Of a stretch of 64,000 bases of DNA, positions 16,871-25,243 are shown in pieces. The number at the start of each line of letters is the position of its first letter. Positions within the stretch are counted from its first letter, which is position 1. A program made the translations under genes and the position numbers. Below the pieces are notes generated by a model. The model did not search any database, was not told where the DNA came from, and saw only the letters and a list, made by a program, of their open reading frames with translations. The DNA comes from Sphingobium sp. (lineage in GTDB: Bacteria; Pseudomonadota; Alphaproteobacteria; Sphingomonadales; Sphingomonadaceae), in NCBI RefSeq assembly GCF_003248505.1, contig NZ_QFOA01000011.1, positions 4,860-68,859 on the forward strand. The letters run 5' to 3'.

Positions 16871-19045
16871 ATGGAAACCATCCGCTTCGATATCGACGCC
16901 GACGGCATCGCCACGCTGACCATCGACGTGCCGGGCCAGTCGATGAACGTCATCGGCCCCGACTTCCTTACGGACCTGGATGCGGCGATCACCCGCGTCG
17001 CGTCGGAAGACGGCATCAAGGGCGCGGTGATCGCGTCCGGCAAGGACAGTGGCTTCATGGCCGGCATGGACCTTAAATATTTCGGCTCCATGCTGGCGAG
17101 CGGGAATGGCGAGCGCCCTGCCCCCGCCGCCATCTTCGACAAGGTTTTCGTGCTCAACCGGATGTTCCGCCGTCTGGAAACCTGCGGCAAGCCGGTCGCC
17201 TGCGCCATCGAGGGCACGTGCGTGGGCGGCGGTTTCGAACTGGCGCTGGCATGCCATCGCCGGTTCGTGGGCGACAGCCCGAAGACGCAGCTTGGCCTGC
17301 CCGAAATCCTCATCGGCCTGTTCCCCGGCGGCGGCGGGTCGCAGCGCCTGCCGCGCATCATGGGGGTGCAGGCGTCGCTGATGTACATGCTTCAGGGCAA
17401 GCTGTTCCGCCCGGCGGAAGCGGCGATGCTGAAGGTCGTGGACGCGGTCGTGCCGCAGGGGACGGCAGCGGAAGCCGCTCGCGAATGGGTGAAGGCCAAC
17501 CCATCGGCCAGCATTCAGCCCTGGGACGTCAAGGGCTACAAGGTTCCGGGCGGCGCGGGCGGTTTCAATCCGGCCTTCGTGCAGACGATGGCAGGTGCCC
17601 TGCCCATGACGTTGAAGCAGACGCAGCGGAACATGAATGCGCCCATCGCCCTGCTGTCGGCGGTGTATGAAGGCATCACCCTGCCGATGGATCGCGCAAT
17701 CCAGATCGAAAGCAAATATTTTGCGAAGGTCGCCGCCGATCCGCAGGCGAGCAACATGATCCGCACGCTCTTCGTCAACAAGCAGGCCGCCGAACGCGGC
17801 GCGCGGCGTCCCGGTGACGAGGCGAAGGCCCCGACCGCCAGGCTTGCCATGCTGGGCGCGGGCATGATGGGCGCGGGCATCGCCACCGTCGCGGCGCAGG
17901 CGGGGATCGAGGTCATGCTGTTCGACCGCGACCGGGCCTATGCCGAAAAAGGCAAGGCGCATGTCGAGGAGGTGCTCAAAAAGCGCCTCGGCAAAGGGAT
18001 GACGCCCGACAAGATGACGCAGACGCTGGCGCGGGTGACGCCGACCACCGACTATGCCGCTCTGGCGGGCGCGGACTTCGTGATCGAGGCAGTGTTCGAG
18101 GATGTCGGCATCAAGGCGGAAGTCACCGGGAAGGTTGAGGAAGTGCTGGGCGCCGACACGATCTTCGGGTCGAACACGTCGACGCTGCCGATCACGAAAC
18201 TGGCGCAGGCGTGGAGCCGGCCCGAGAATTTCATCGGCATCCATTTCTTTTCGCCGGTCGAAAAAATGCCGCTGGTCGAAATCATCCTGGGTGAAAAGAC
18301 CGGGCCTGCCGCCATCGCCAAGGCGCTCGATTTCGTAAGCCAGATCAAGAAGACGCCGATCGTCGTGCATGACAGCCGGGGCTTCTATACCTCGCGCAGC
18401 TTCGGCACTTATGTGCAGGAAGGCGCGGAGCTGGTCGGCGAAGGAGTGAACCCGGCGCTGATCGAGAATGCGGGCAGGCAGTTGGGGATGCCGACCGGCC
18501 CGCTGGCGGTCAGCGACGAAGTGTCGATCGAACTGGGAGTCAAGATCATGACGGCGGCCCGGAAGGAACTGGGCGATGCCTATGTCCCACAGGGGTCGGA
18601 CGATATCATGGTGAAGATGGTCGAAGCGGGCCGTCTGGGACGCAAGAATAGCAAGGGGTGGTACGATTATCCCGAAGGCGACAAGAAGCATCTTGCCCCG
18701 GTGCTGGGCGAAATGTTCCCGCGCGCGCTGCATCAGCCCGATGTCGAGGCGGTGAAGGAACGGCTGCTTTATCGCCAGTTGATCGAATGTGCCCGCTGTT
18801 TCGAGGAAGGCGTGCTGGAAACGCCCGAGGACGGCGACATCGGCGCGATCTTCGGCTGGGGCTTTGCACCCTATACCGGCGGACCGTTCAGCCACATGGA
18901 CACGGTCGGCATCGCCCATGTGGTCGAGACGCTGGACCGGCTGGCTGCCGAACATGGCACGCGCTTTGCCCCGACGCAGCAATTGCGCGACATGGCAGCG
19001 AGCGGCGCGACCTTCTATGGCGAGGCGAACGCCAAGGCCGCCTGA
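16871..19045 (+). CDS. 3-hydroxyacyl-CoA dehydrogenase/enoyl-CoA hydratase fusion (FadJ/FadB type)
   Basis: 724 residues. The crotonase half (about 1-300) has the oxyanion-hole region 'IEGTCVGGGFELALAC' and both catalytic glutamates (the second in 'GLPEILIGLFPGG'). The dehydrogenase half has the NAD fingerprint 'LGAGMMGAGIA', catalytic His in 'IGIHFFSPVEKMP' and a C-terminal domain with 'IFGWGFAPYTGGP'. It hydrates enoyl-CoA and oxidises 3-hydroxyacyl-CoA in the cytoplasm. The upstream thiolase would be its beta partner. The spacing of 24 bp with 'AAGGAGAGA' as ribosome site is ordinary. A 32-bp hairpin follows after 30 bp. Confidence 0.95.
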   Translation: METIRFDIDADGIATLTIDVPGQSMNVIGPDFLTDLDAAITRVASEDGIKGAVIASGKDSGFMAGMDLKYFGSMLASGNGERPAPAAIFDKVFVLNRMFRRLETCGKPVACAIEGTCVGGGFELALACHRRFVGDSPKTQLGLPEILIGLFPGGGGSQRLPRIMGVQASLMYMLQGKLFRPAEAAMLKVVDAVVPQGTAAEAAREWVKANPSASIQPWDVKGYKVPGGAGGFNPAFVQTMAGALPMTLKQTQRNMNAPIALLSAVYEGITLPMDRAIQIESKYFAKVAADPQASNMIRTLFVNKQAAERGARRPGDEAKAPTARLAMLGAGMMGAGIATVAAQAGIEVMLFDRDRAYAEKGKAHVEEVLKKRLGKGMTPDKMTQTLARVTPTTDYAALAGADFVIEAVFEDVGIKAEVTGKVEEVLGADTIFGSNTSTLPITKLAQAWSRPENFIGIHFFSPVEKMPLVEIILGEKTGPAAIAKALDFVSQIKKTPIVVHDSRGFYTSRSFGTYVQEGAELVGEGVNPALIENAGRQLGMPTGPLAVSDEVSIELGVKIMTAARKELGDAYVPQGSDDIMVKMVEAGRLGRKNSKGWYDYPEGDKKHLAPVLGEMFPRALHQPDVEAVKERLLYRQLIECARCFEEGVLETPEDGDIGAIFGWGFAPYTGGPFSHMDTVGIAHVVETLDRLAAEHGTRFAPTQQLRDMAASGATFYGEANAKAA

Positions 19046-19075
19046 GCGCCCCTGTAAATCGTCGCAAGACTGGGC

Positions 19076-19107
19076 TAGGTCTCCCCGGCATCAGCTGGGG
19101 AGACCTA
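19076..19107 (+). terminator. Strong hairpin overlapping the galE ribosome-binding site
   Basis: TAGGTCTCCCC pairs perfectly with GGGGAGACCTA (11 bp, 10-nt loop), followed by TTCTTT. It can end the beta-oxidation transcript. The 3' arm contains GGGGAG, the only purine-rich Shine-Dalgarno candidate for galE (ATG at 19114), so the same stem would mask galE translation in a read-through RNA. Confidence 0.65.
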
Positions 19108-19113
19108 TTCTTT

Positions 19114-20118
19114 ATGAGCGACAAGCCCACGGTTCTGGTCACGGGCGGGGCCGGATATATCGGCAGCCATGCGGTGCTGGCACTGAAGGACGCCGGTTAC
19201 GGCGTGGTGGTGATCGACAATCTGGTCACAGGGTTCGACTGGGCCGTCGCCGAAGGCGTGCCGCTGGTGCGTGGCGACATCGCCGACCAGCCGCTGGTCG
19301 AAGCGACGCTGCGCGAGCATGGCATCCGCGCGATCATGCATTTCGCAGGGTCCGTGGTGGTGCCGGAATCGGTCGAAAATCCGCTCAAATATTATCATAA
19401 CAACAGCGCCAAGACCCGCGACCTGATCGAAAGCGCGGTGCGGGCGGGCGTGCCGCACTTCATCTTTTCCTCCACCGCCGCGACCTACGGCATTCCCGAG
19501 GAAAGCCCGGTCAGGGAAACGACGCCGCAACGGCCCATCAATCCTTATGGCATGTCGAAGCTGATGACCGAATATATGCTGCGCGACGTGGCGGCGGCGC
19601 ACCCGATGAATTTCTGCGCGCTGCGATACTTCAATGTCGCGGGCGCCGATCCGCAGGGGCGGAGCGGACAATCGACGGCGGGCGCGACGCACCTGATCAA
19701 GGTCGCGGTCGAAGCGGCACTGGGCAAGCGCAGCCATGTGAGCGTGTTCGGCACCGATTTCGATACGCCCGACGGTACGGGCGTACGCGACTATATCCAC
19801 GTCACCGACCTTGCCGCCGCGCATGTTCTGGCGCTTGAGGCGCTGATGGCGAACCCCGAGCGGAACCATATGCTCAATTGCGGCTATGGCCGGGGATTCT
19901 CCGTCCTCGAAGTGCTCGATGCGGTGGACCGGGTGACCAATATGAAGATCGAGCGCAAGCTGGAAGGGCGCCGCGCGGGCGATCCGGATTCGCTGATTTC
20001 CGACAATCGCGCGATCATGGCGGAGTTTCCCTGGCAGCCGCGCCATGCCGACCTGACACAGATCGTGACGCACGCGCTGACCTGGGAACGCAAGCTCAGC
20101 GAACGGCAGGCGCGATGA
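19114..20118 (+). CDS. galE: UDP-glucose 4-epimerase
   Basis: 334 residues, extended SDR family. The NAD motif is 'VTGGAGYIGSHAV', the active site is 'YGMSKLMTEY' (Y-x3-K) with the upstream Ser/Thr in 'FSSTAATYG', and 'CALRYFNVAGADP' is the usual substrate segment. It interconverts UDP-glucose and UDP-galactose for surface polysaccharide or galactose use. ATG 19114 is chosen because the Rossmann strand begins four residues later; the purine-rich site lies inside the hairpin just upstream. It overlaps ybaK by four bases, so the two are likely co-translated. Confidence 0.95.
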   Translation: MSDKPTVLVTGGAGYIGSHAVLALKDAGYGVVVIDNLVTGFDWAVAEGVPLVRGDIADQPLVEATLREHGIRAIMHFAGSVVVPESVENPLKYYHNNSAKTRDLIESAVRAGVPHFIFSSTAATYGIPEESPVRETTPQRPINPYGMSKLMTEYMLRDVAAAHPMNFCALRYFNVAGADPQGRSGQSTAGATHLIKVAVEAALGKRSHVSVFGTDFDTPDGTGVRDYIHVTDLAAAHVLALEALMANPERNHMLNCGYGRGFSVLEVLDAVDRVTNMKIERKLEGRRAGDPDSLISDNRAIMAEFPWQPRHADLTQIVTHALTWERKLSERQAR

Positions 20119-20591
20119 GCGAGGGCAGCGTCCGCGCCTTCTTCGCCAGTCATGCGCCGGACGTGGCGATCATCGACCAGGGCGTCAGCACAGCGACCGT
20201 GGCGGAAGCCGCGCAGGCGCTGGGCGTCGAGCCTGCGCGCATCGCCAAGACGCTGTCGCTGCGGGTGGGTGAGCGGGTGGTGCTGCTCTGCACACGGGGC
20301 GATGCTCGATTGAGCAACGGGAAGGCGAAGGCGGCGCTGGGGGCCAAGCCCCGGATGCTGGGCGCGGAGGAGGTGGAGGCGATCACCGGGCATCCGGTCG
20401 GCGGGGTGTGCCCGTTCGGCCTCCCGTCTCCGCTCCCGGTCTACTGCGACATTTCGCTCAAGAATTTCGCCACCGTCTTTCCCGCCGCCGGATCGCGCAC
20501 GGCGTCGGTCGAACTGACGCCAGACCGGCTCGCGGCCCTGACCGACGCGACCTGGGTGGACATCTGCACCCTTCCCGACGCCACGGAGTGA
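20115..20591 (+). CDS. YbaK/EbsC-family aminoacyl-tRNA deacylase
   Basis: 158 residues, one YbaK/ProX domain. Family segments visible are 'ARIAKTLSLRVGE', 'RLSNGKAKAALG' and 'GHPVGGVCPFGL', the last being the hallmark GG-x-x-PFG loop. Relatives hydrolyse mischarged tRNA such as Cys-tRNA(Pro) or Ala-tRNA(Pro). The ATG overlaps the galE stop (ATGA). It is a free-standing domain not fused to ProRS. Which tRNA it edits cannot be decided here. Confidence 0.85.
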   Translation: MSEGSVRAFFASHAPDVAIIDQGVSTATVAEAAQALGVEPARIAKTLSLRVGERVVLLCTRGDARLSNGKAKAALGAKPRMLGAEEVEAITGHPVGGVCPFGLPSPLPVYCDISLKNFATVFPAAGSRTASVELTPDRLAALTDATWVDICTLPDATE

Positions 20592-20593
20592 CC

Positions 20594-21286
20594 ATGCCGA
20601 CCGATCATCTCTTCGCCACCGGTGCGCAGGCCGCCGCCGACCTGTCCACCCGCATCGCCCATATTCTCTCGGACGCCATCGCGGCGCGCGGCGTCGCCAC
20701 CATCGCGGTGTCGGGCGGGCGATCCCCCCGCCCCGTGCTGGAAGCGCTGGCGAAAGAGCCGCTCGACTGGACCAAGCTGATCGTGACGCTGGTGGACGAG
20801 CGTTGGGTCGATGCGGCGAACGCAGACAGCAATGCGCGGCTGGTGCACGAAACCCTGTTGCAGGGACCGGCGGCGCAAGCGCGCTTCGTGCCGATGAAAA
20901 CGCAGGCGGCGGATGCTTATGCTGGACAGGCGGACGTAGAGACAGCGTTCGCCGCCCTGCCCTGGCCGCTCGACATCGTGCTGCTGGGCATGGGGGACGA
21001 CGGCCATACCGCGTCGCTGTTTCCGGAGGCGCGGGAACTGGGCGAAGGCCTTTCCACGACCGCGCGCACCATCGCGGTGACGCCGCCCGCAGCGCCGCAT
21101 CAGCGCCTGTCGCTGACGGCGCGCGCGATCCTCGACAGCCGTCACATCTTCCTCCAGATCGCAGGCGCGGAAAAACGGGCCGTTTACGCGCGCGCGCTGA
21201 ACGACGGACCGGTCGAGGACCTGCCGATCCGCCTCGCCCTGCATCAGGACGCGGTGCCGGTGGAGGTATGGATTGCGGAAGGCTGA
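20594..21286 (+). CDS. pgl: 6-phosphogluconolactonase
   Basis: 230 residues. Family motifs: 'TIAVSGGRSPRPV', 'VTLVDERWVDAANADSN' and 'LGMGDDGHTASLFP'. It hydrolyses 6-phosphogluconolactone, the step between Zwf and Edd. The ATG is two bases after the ybaK stop, with GGAG in the last ybaK codons as ribosome site. Pgl is thus expressed with galE/ybaK rather than with zwf-edd-glk-eda, which lies 2.5 kb downstream. The last 43 bases overlap the opposite-strand membrane-protein gene. Confidence 0.93.
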   Translation: MPTDHLFATGAQAAADLSTRIAHILSDAIAARGVATIAVSGGRSPRPVLEALAKEPLDWTKLIVTLVDERWVDAANADSNARLVHETLLQGPAAQARFVPMKTQAADAYAGQADVETAFAALPWPLDIVLLGMGDDGHTASLFPEARELGEGLSTTARTIAVTPPAAPHQRLSLTARAILDSRHIFLQIAGAEKRAVYARALNDGPVEDLPIRLALHQDAVPVEVWIAEG

Positions 21287-21546
21287 TCGCCGGGCGTTTC
21301 CCCGACGATCAGATAGCGCCAGACGCCGGTCGCATTGATGAAGAGCAGCGCGACATTCTGCCAGCCGATCCCTTCGCTATCGTCGCCAACGAAGCCCCAG
21401 GCCATCAGCGCCAGCGACGAGGTGACGAACAGCACGAAGGCCCAGCCCGTGACGCGCCGCCCTAGATTGAGCGAAACGAGGAGCGCCGCCAGCGTCGCAG
21501 CGCCCGCGCCGTAATATTGGAGGGCGGTGAGCAGGGAAGGATGCAT
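21244..21546 (-). CDS. Small membrane protein, unknown function
   Basis: 100 residues with three hydrophobic stretches: 'YYGAGAATLAALLVSLNLG', 'GWAFVLFVTSSLALMAWGF' and 'NVALLFINATGVWRYLIV'. The arrangement suggests three transmembrane helices. I do not recognise a named family. It is transcribed toward pgl and overlaps its 3' end by 43 bp. The start at 21546 (MHPSLL) is preferred over 21567 because the hydrophobic segment follows directly. Confidence 0.6.
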   Translation of the reverse strand: MHPSLLTALQYYGAGAATLAALLVSLNLGRRVTGWAFVLFVTSSLALMAWGFVGDDSEGIGWQNVALLFINATGVWRYLIVGETPGDQPSAIHTSTGTAS

Positions 21547-21613
21547 AACCCTTCCTGAACCCGGCATGCCGCCTGTAGTTGCGACCGCGATAACATGCGT
21601 TTAGGCAACCGGC

Positions 21614-22771
21614 ATGATTGCACAGATCGACCCGTTCCACGCCATCGCCATCAGCCGGGAGGCGCATCAACTGGAAGCGCAGGGTCGATCCATCCTGCAC
21701 ATGGAATTCGGACAGCCTTCGACCGGCGCGCCTGCCAATGCCATCGCGGTCGCGCATTCGGTGCTGGATACCGACCCAATGGGCTATTGGGAGAGCCAGC
21801 CGCTCAAGGAACGGATCGCGGCCCTCTATGCGCAGCGGCATGGCGTGGCGGTCGATGCCGAGCAGGTGCTGCTGACCTGCGGTGCGTCGCCGGGCCTGGT
21901 GCTGGCGCTGACCAGCCTGTTCGCGCCGGGCGCGCGGGTGGCGACGGCACGACCGGGCTACGTTGCCTACCGCAACACCTTGAAGGCGCTTTATCTGGAG
22001 CCGGTCGAGGTCGCCTGCGGCCCTGCCGAACGCTACCAGATCGGTGCCGAGGCGATCGCCCGGATCGATCCCGCGCCCGTCGGCCTCATCCTCGCCAGTC
22101 CGGCCAACCCGACCGGCACGATCATCCCCCCCGGGGAATTGCGCGCCATCGCGGATATCTGTGCCGAGCGCGGTATGGCCATCGTGTCGGACGAAATCTA
22201 TCATGGCCTGAGCTTCGGCGAAGCGGCGCATTCGATGCTGGAGTTCGATCCCGGTGCCGTGATCGTCAACAGCTTCTCCAAATATTTCAGCATGGCCGGT
22301 TGGCGGCTGGGCTGGGTCGTCGTCCCACCGCATCTGGTCGACGCGGCGCGGGCGCGGATGGGGAACCTGTTCCTGACGCCGCCGGTGCTGGCGCAGCGCG
22401 CGGGGCTGGCGGCGTTCGACGGAATCGCGGAACTGGAAGAACATGTGGGCACATACCGCCGCAACCGCGCATTGCTGCTCGACGCGCTCCCCGCCATGGG
22501 GCTCGCCCGGATCGCACCGCCGGACGGGGCCTTCTACATCTATGCCGATATCAGCCATCTGACGAACGACAGCCTGGGCTTTTGCCAGTTGCTGTTGCGC
22601 GAAACGGGGGTGGCGACCGCGCCGGGGATCGATTTCGATCCGGTGGACGGCCATCGCTTCATCCGCTTCAGCTTCGCGGTGTCGAGCGACCGGGTGGAAG
22701 ACGCCATCGCGCGGATGGTGCCGTGGTTCCAGCGACAGGGCTCCGGGCAGCGGCCACCAGAGGGCGCATAA
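21614..22771 (+). CDS. Pyridoxal-phosphate aminotransferase, class I/II
   Basis: 385 residues, fold type I. The PLP-binding residues are readable: 'LASPANPTGTII' (Asn), 'IVSDEIYHGL' (Asp, Tyr), the Schiff-base Lys in 'NSFSKYFSMAGWRLGW', and the carboxylate-binding Arg in 'RFIRFSFAVS'. The overall pattern resembles aspartate/aromatic-type aminotransferases of the alpha-proteobacterial group. The amino donor cannot be decided. It stands alone, 67 bp divergent from the small membrane protein, and is followed by the minus-strand tRNA-Leu. Confidence 0.9.
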   Translation: MIAQIDPFHAIAISREAHQLEAQGRSILHMEFGQPSTGAPANAIAVAHSVLDTDPMGYWESQPLKERIAALYAQRHGVAVDAEQVLLTCGASPGLVLALTSLFAPGARVATARPGYVAYRNTLKALYLEPVEVACGPAERYQIGAEAIARIDPAPVGLILASPANPTGTIIPPGELRAIADICAERGMAIVSDEIYHGLSFGEAAHSMLEFDPGAVIVNSFSKYFSMAGWRLGWVVVPPHLVDAARARMGNLFLTPPVLAQRAGLAAFDGIAELEEHVGTYRRNRALLLDALPAMGLARIAPPDGAFYIYADISHLTNDSLGFCQLLLRETGVATAPGIDFDPVDGHRFIRFSFAVSSDRVEDAIARMVPWFQRQGSGQRPPEGA

Positions 22772-22786
22772 CGCCGACGAAAAGGA

Positions 22787-22871
22787 TGGTGCGGGTGGTC
22801 GGAATCGAACCGACACTCCTTGCGGAACCGGATTTTGAGTCCGGCGCGTCTACCAGTTTCACCACACCCGC
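22787..22871 (-). tRNA. tRNA-Leu(CAA)
   Basis: 85 nt including an encoded CCA. The acceptor arms GCGGGTG and CACCCGC pair fully, the T arm reads GTCGG-TTCGATT-CCGAC, and the anticodon loop is CTCAAAA (anticodon CAA). The long variable arm is the class II form expected for leucine. Confidence 0.95.
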
Positions 22872-22969
22872 GTGGCCGGTGTGCGCAAATGGCAAAATCG
22901 AAGGCCTGCGTCCAGTCGAAAATCGGACAAGGCGTTCAGTTGCATAGAATCGTGCCGATGATGCGGCCC

Positions 22970-23590
22970 TCAGCCGTCCTGCTTCTGCCCCGGATAAGGG
23001 TTGGAGCGGAGAGCCGTCGCGAGGTGCGTAGCGTTGCCAGCCACCATCCTGGCGGTTTGCAACACCTTGTGGGGCGTCTTTTCCAGATCCTTGAAGTCGG
23101 TCGATCCCATCGCCTCCCCAACCCAGTAGCAGGCGGCGACGGCGGGAATCGTCCAGCCGACATCGTTCAGTGACTGGAATATCTGCGCGGAGGCGGCATG
23201 GGCCCCGTCCTCGTTGCCGACGATCGCAGCGACCGCGACCTTCGAATAGCTCGGCATTCGCCCCTTGTCGTCGGTTTCCGAGATAAAGGCGTCCATGCGT
23301 TCCAGCACGCGCTTGGCGACGCTACCCGCCTGCCCCATCCAGATCGGCGTGCCCAAAATCAAGATGTCCGCCGAAAGTATCTTTTTCCGGATCGCGGGCC
23401 AGTCGTCGCCATCGCCCTCATCCGAACTGACGCCCGGCAGCACATTGTGCGCGGCGATACGAACCGTGTCGGCAACGGCGACGTCCAACGCCTCGAACTC
23501 CCTTGCGAGCACGGCGATCATCGCGTCGGTCGAGCTTGCCTCACCGTCGCCGCGCTTCAGGGTACAGTTCAGGGGCTGGACGGTCAGCAT
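22970..23590 (-). CDS. Flavodoxin-like NAD(P)H-dependent FMN reductase family protein
   Basis: 206 residues with a flavodoxin fold. 'ADILILGTPIWMGQAGSVAKRVLERMD' (cited here in two parts: ILGTPIWMGQ and GSVAKRVLERMD) is the FMN-phosphate and isoalloxazine loop of this family, and 'VAVAAIVGNEDGAH' is the second loop. Relatives are quinone or nitro-compound reductases such as WrbA/KefF-like proteins. The normal first loop (T-x-x-G-x-T) is weak here ('LNCTLKRGDGEASST'). It is divergent from zwf across 189 bp and may share its regulation. Confidence 0.8.
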   Translation of the reverse strand: MLTVQPLNCTLKRGDGEASSTDAMIAVLAREFEALDVAVADTVRIAAHNVLPGVSSDEGDGDDWPAIRKKILSADILILGTPIWMGQAGSVAKRVLERMDAFISETDDKGRMPSYSKVAVAAIVGNEDGAHAASAQIFQSLNDVGWTIPAVAACYWVGEAMGSTDFKDLEKTPHKVLQTARMVAGNATHLATALRSNPYPGQKQDG

Positions 23591-23701
23591 GCGACTCTCC
23601 TTCGTTTCGGTCCGGCAATGTCGTTAATGGTCGTGCAGACGAAGGCTGTAGCGCGCGAAAACCGCCTAAGTTCCCGCATTTCCGGAAGGACGCGAGCCTG
23701 C

Positions 23702-23729
23702 TTGCGTAACGATCCTGTGCCGTTATAAG
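23702..23729 (+). promoter_or_regulatory. Candidate zwf promoter
   Basis: TTGCGT (23702-23707) and TATAAG (23724-23729) with 16-bp spacing, 50 bp upstream of the zwf start. A 7-bp inverted repeat, TAACGAT (23707-23713) and ATCGTTA (23746-23752), brackets the -10 and start region. The regulator, if any, is unknown. Confidence 0.4.
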
Positions 23730-23779
23730 GCAGGTTCGTGCAGACATCGTTATGACCCAAAACGGAGAAGGACCTTCCT

Positions 23780-25243
23780 TTGACCGATCCGTCTGCCACG
23801 TTCCTGCTTTTCGGTGCCACCGGCGATCTAGCCCGGCGCATGATCTTCCCTTCGCTCTACAATCTTCTGTCGGATGGCTTGTTGCCCGACGATTTCCGGA
23901 TCGTGGCCTCCGGCCGGTCTGAGAAGGATGACGCCGGTTTCCGTGCGGAGGTCGATGCCGCGCTCAAGGAATTCCTGCCCGCGGACCGCTACGATGCGGA
24001 CCGTGCGGCAAGCTTCACCGCGATGATCCAGTATCAGCCGGTGGAAGCGGGCAACAAGGCGCAGTTTCAGGCGCTTGCCGAGCGCATCGACGGGCGGGCA
24101 GAGCGTGGCCTGTCGGTCTATCTGTCGACGCCGCCTTCGCTCTTCGCCCCTACAGCGCAAGGACTGGCCGACGCGGGGCTCATCACGCCGAGCACCCGCA
24201 TCGCGATGGAAAAGCCGATCGGCAAGGATCTGGCTTCGTCGAAGGAGGTCAATGACGGCATCGGCGCCCTGTTCGCCGAGGAGCAGATTTTCCGGGTCGA
24301 TCATTATCTGGGCAAGGAAACGGTTCAGAACCTGCTTGCCCTGCGCTTCGGCAACGTGATGTTCGAACCCCTGTGGAACGCGACCGCCATCGACCATGTG
24401 CAGATCACGGTGGGCGAAACGGTAGGGCTGGAAGGGCGCGTTTCCTATTATGACGGCGTGGGCGCGCTGCGCGACATGGTGCAGAACCATATGCTCCAGA
24501 TCCTGTCGATCATCGCCATGGAACCGCCCGCGCGCATGGACCCGACCGCCGTGCGCGACGAAAAGGTGAAGGCGCTGCGGTCGCTACGGCCCATGACGGA
24601 CGAGACGGTCAAGACCCATAGCGTGCGCGGACAATATAACCCGGGCGCCGTGAAGGGGCAGATCGTCACCGGATACGCCGACGAACTGGGCAAACCGTCC
24701 GATACCGAAACGTTCGTCGCGCTCAAGGCGTTCATCGACAACTGGCGGTGGCAGGGCGTGCCCTTCTACCTGCGCACGGGCAAGCGGATGCCCGACCGGC
24801 AGTCGGAGATCGTCATCCAGTTCAAGCCCGTGCGCCACAGCATTTTCGGGCGCGACGGGCACGGATCGGGGCTGGAGCCCAACACGCTGGTCATCCGGTT
24901 GCAGCCGGAGGAATATATCCGGCTCCAGATCATGACGAAGCGTCCGGGCCTCGAACGGCAGGTGCGGCTGGAGGAAGTGACGCTGGACGTATCCCTTACC
25001 GCAGCATTTGCCGGACAGCGCCGCCGTATCGCCTATGAACGGCTGATCCTCGATCTGCTGGCGGGCGACCAGACGCTGTTCGTGCGCCGTGACGAGGTGG
25101 AGGCGCAATGGACCTGGATCGACAGCATCATCGACGGGTGGAAGGACGCCAATGTAAAGCCGTCGCCCTATTCTTCGGGGAACTGGGGACCGTCTTCGGC
25201 CATTGCGCTGATCGAACGTGACGGAGCAAGCTGGCATGACTGA
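23780..25243 (+). CDS. zwf: Glucose-6-phosphate 1-dehydrogenase
   Basis: 487 residues from a TTG start; GGAGAAGGA sits 7-8 bases upstream and supports it. It oxidises glucose 6-phosphate to 6-phosphogluconolactone. The coenzyme loop is 'LLFGATGDLARRMIFPSL', and the substrate motif 'FRVDHYLGKETVQN' carries the catalytic His. First gene of the zwf-edd-glk-eda operon, overlapping edd by eight bases. The lactonase that should follow is encoded elsewhere, at 20594. Confidence 0.97.
   Translation: MTDPSATFLLFGATGDLARRMIFPSLYNLLSDGLLPDDFRIVASGRSEKDDAGFRAEVDAALKEFLPADRYDADRAASFTAMIQYQPVEAGNKAQFQALAERIDGRAERGLSVYLSTPPSLFAPTAQGLADAGLITPSTRIAMEKPIGKDLASSKEVNDGIGALFAEEQIFRVDHYLGKETVQNLLALRFGNVMFEPLWNATAIDHVQITVGETVGLEGRVSYYDGVGALRDMVQNHMLQILSIIAMEPPARMDPTAVRDEKVKALRSLRPMTDETVKTHSVRGQYNPGAVKGQIVTGYADELGKPSDTETFVALKAFIDNWRWQGVPFYLRTGKRMPDRQSEIVIQFKPVRHSIFGRDGHGSGLEPNTLVIRLQPEEYIRLQIMTKRPGLERQVRLEEVTLDVSLTAAFAGQRRRIAYERLILDLLAGDQTLFVRRDEVEAQWTWIDSIIDGWKDANVKPSPYSSGNWGPSSAIALIERDGASWHD

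Noticed and set aside
15563..18982. 1139-codon open frame on the minus strand
   Set aside because: It runs antisense through the thiolase and FadJ genes, whose motifs are complete. Its translation is His/Arg/Asp-rich low-complexity typical of antisense frames in GC-rich DNA.
21595..22947. 450-codon plus-strand frame over the aminotransferase
   Set aside because: It is a frame-shifted shadow of the aminotransferase gene and runs through the tRNA-Leu.
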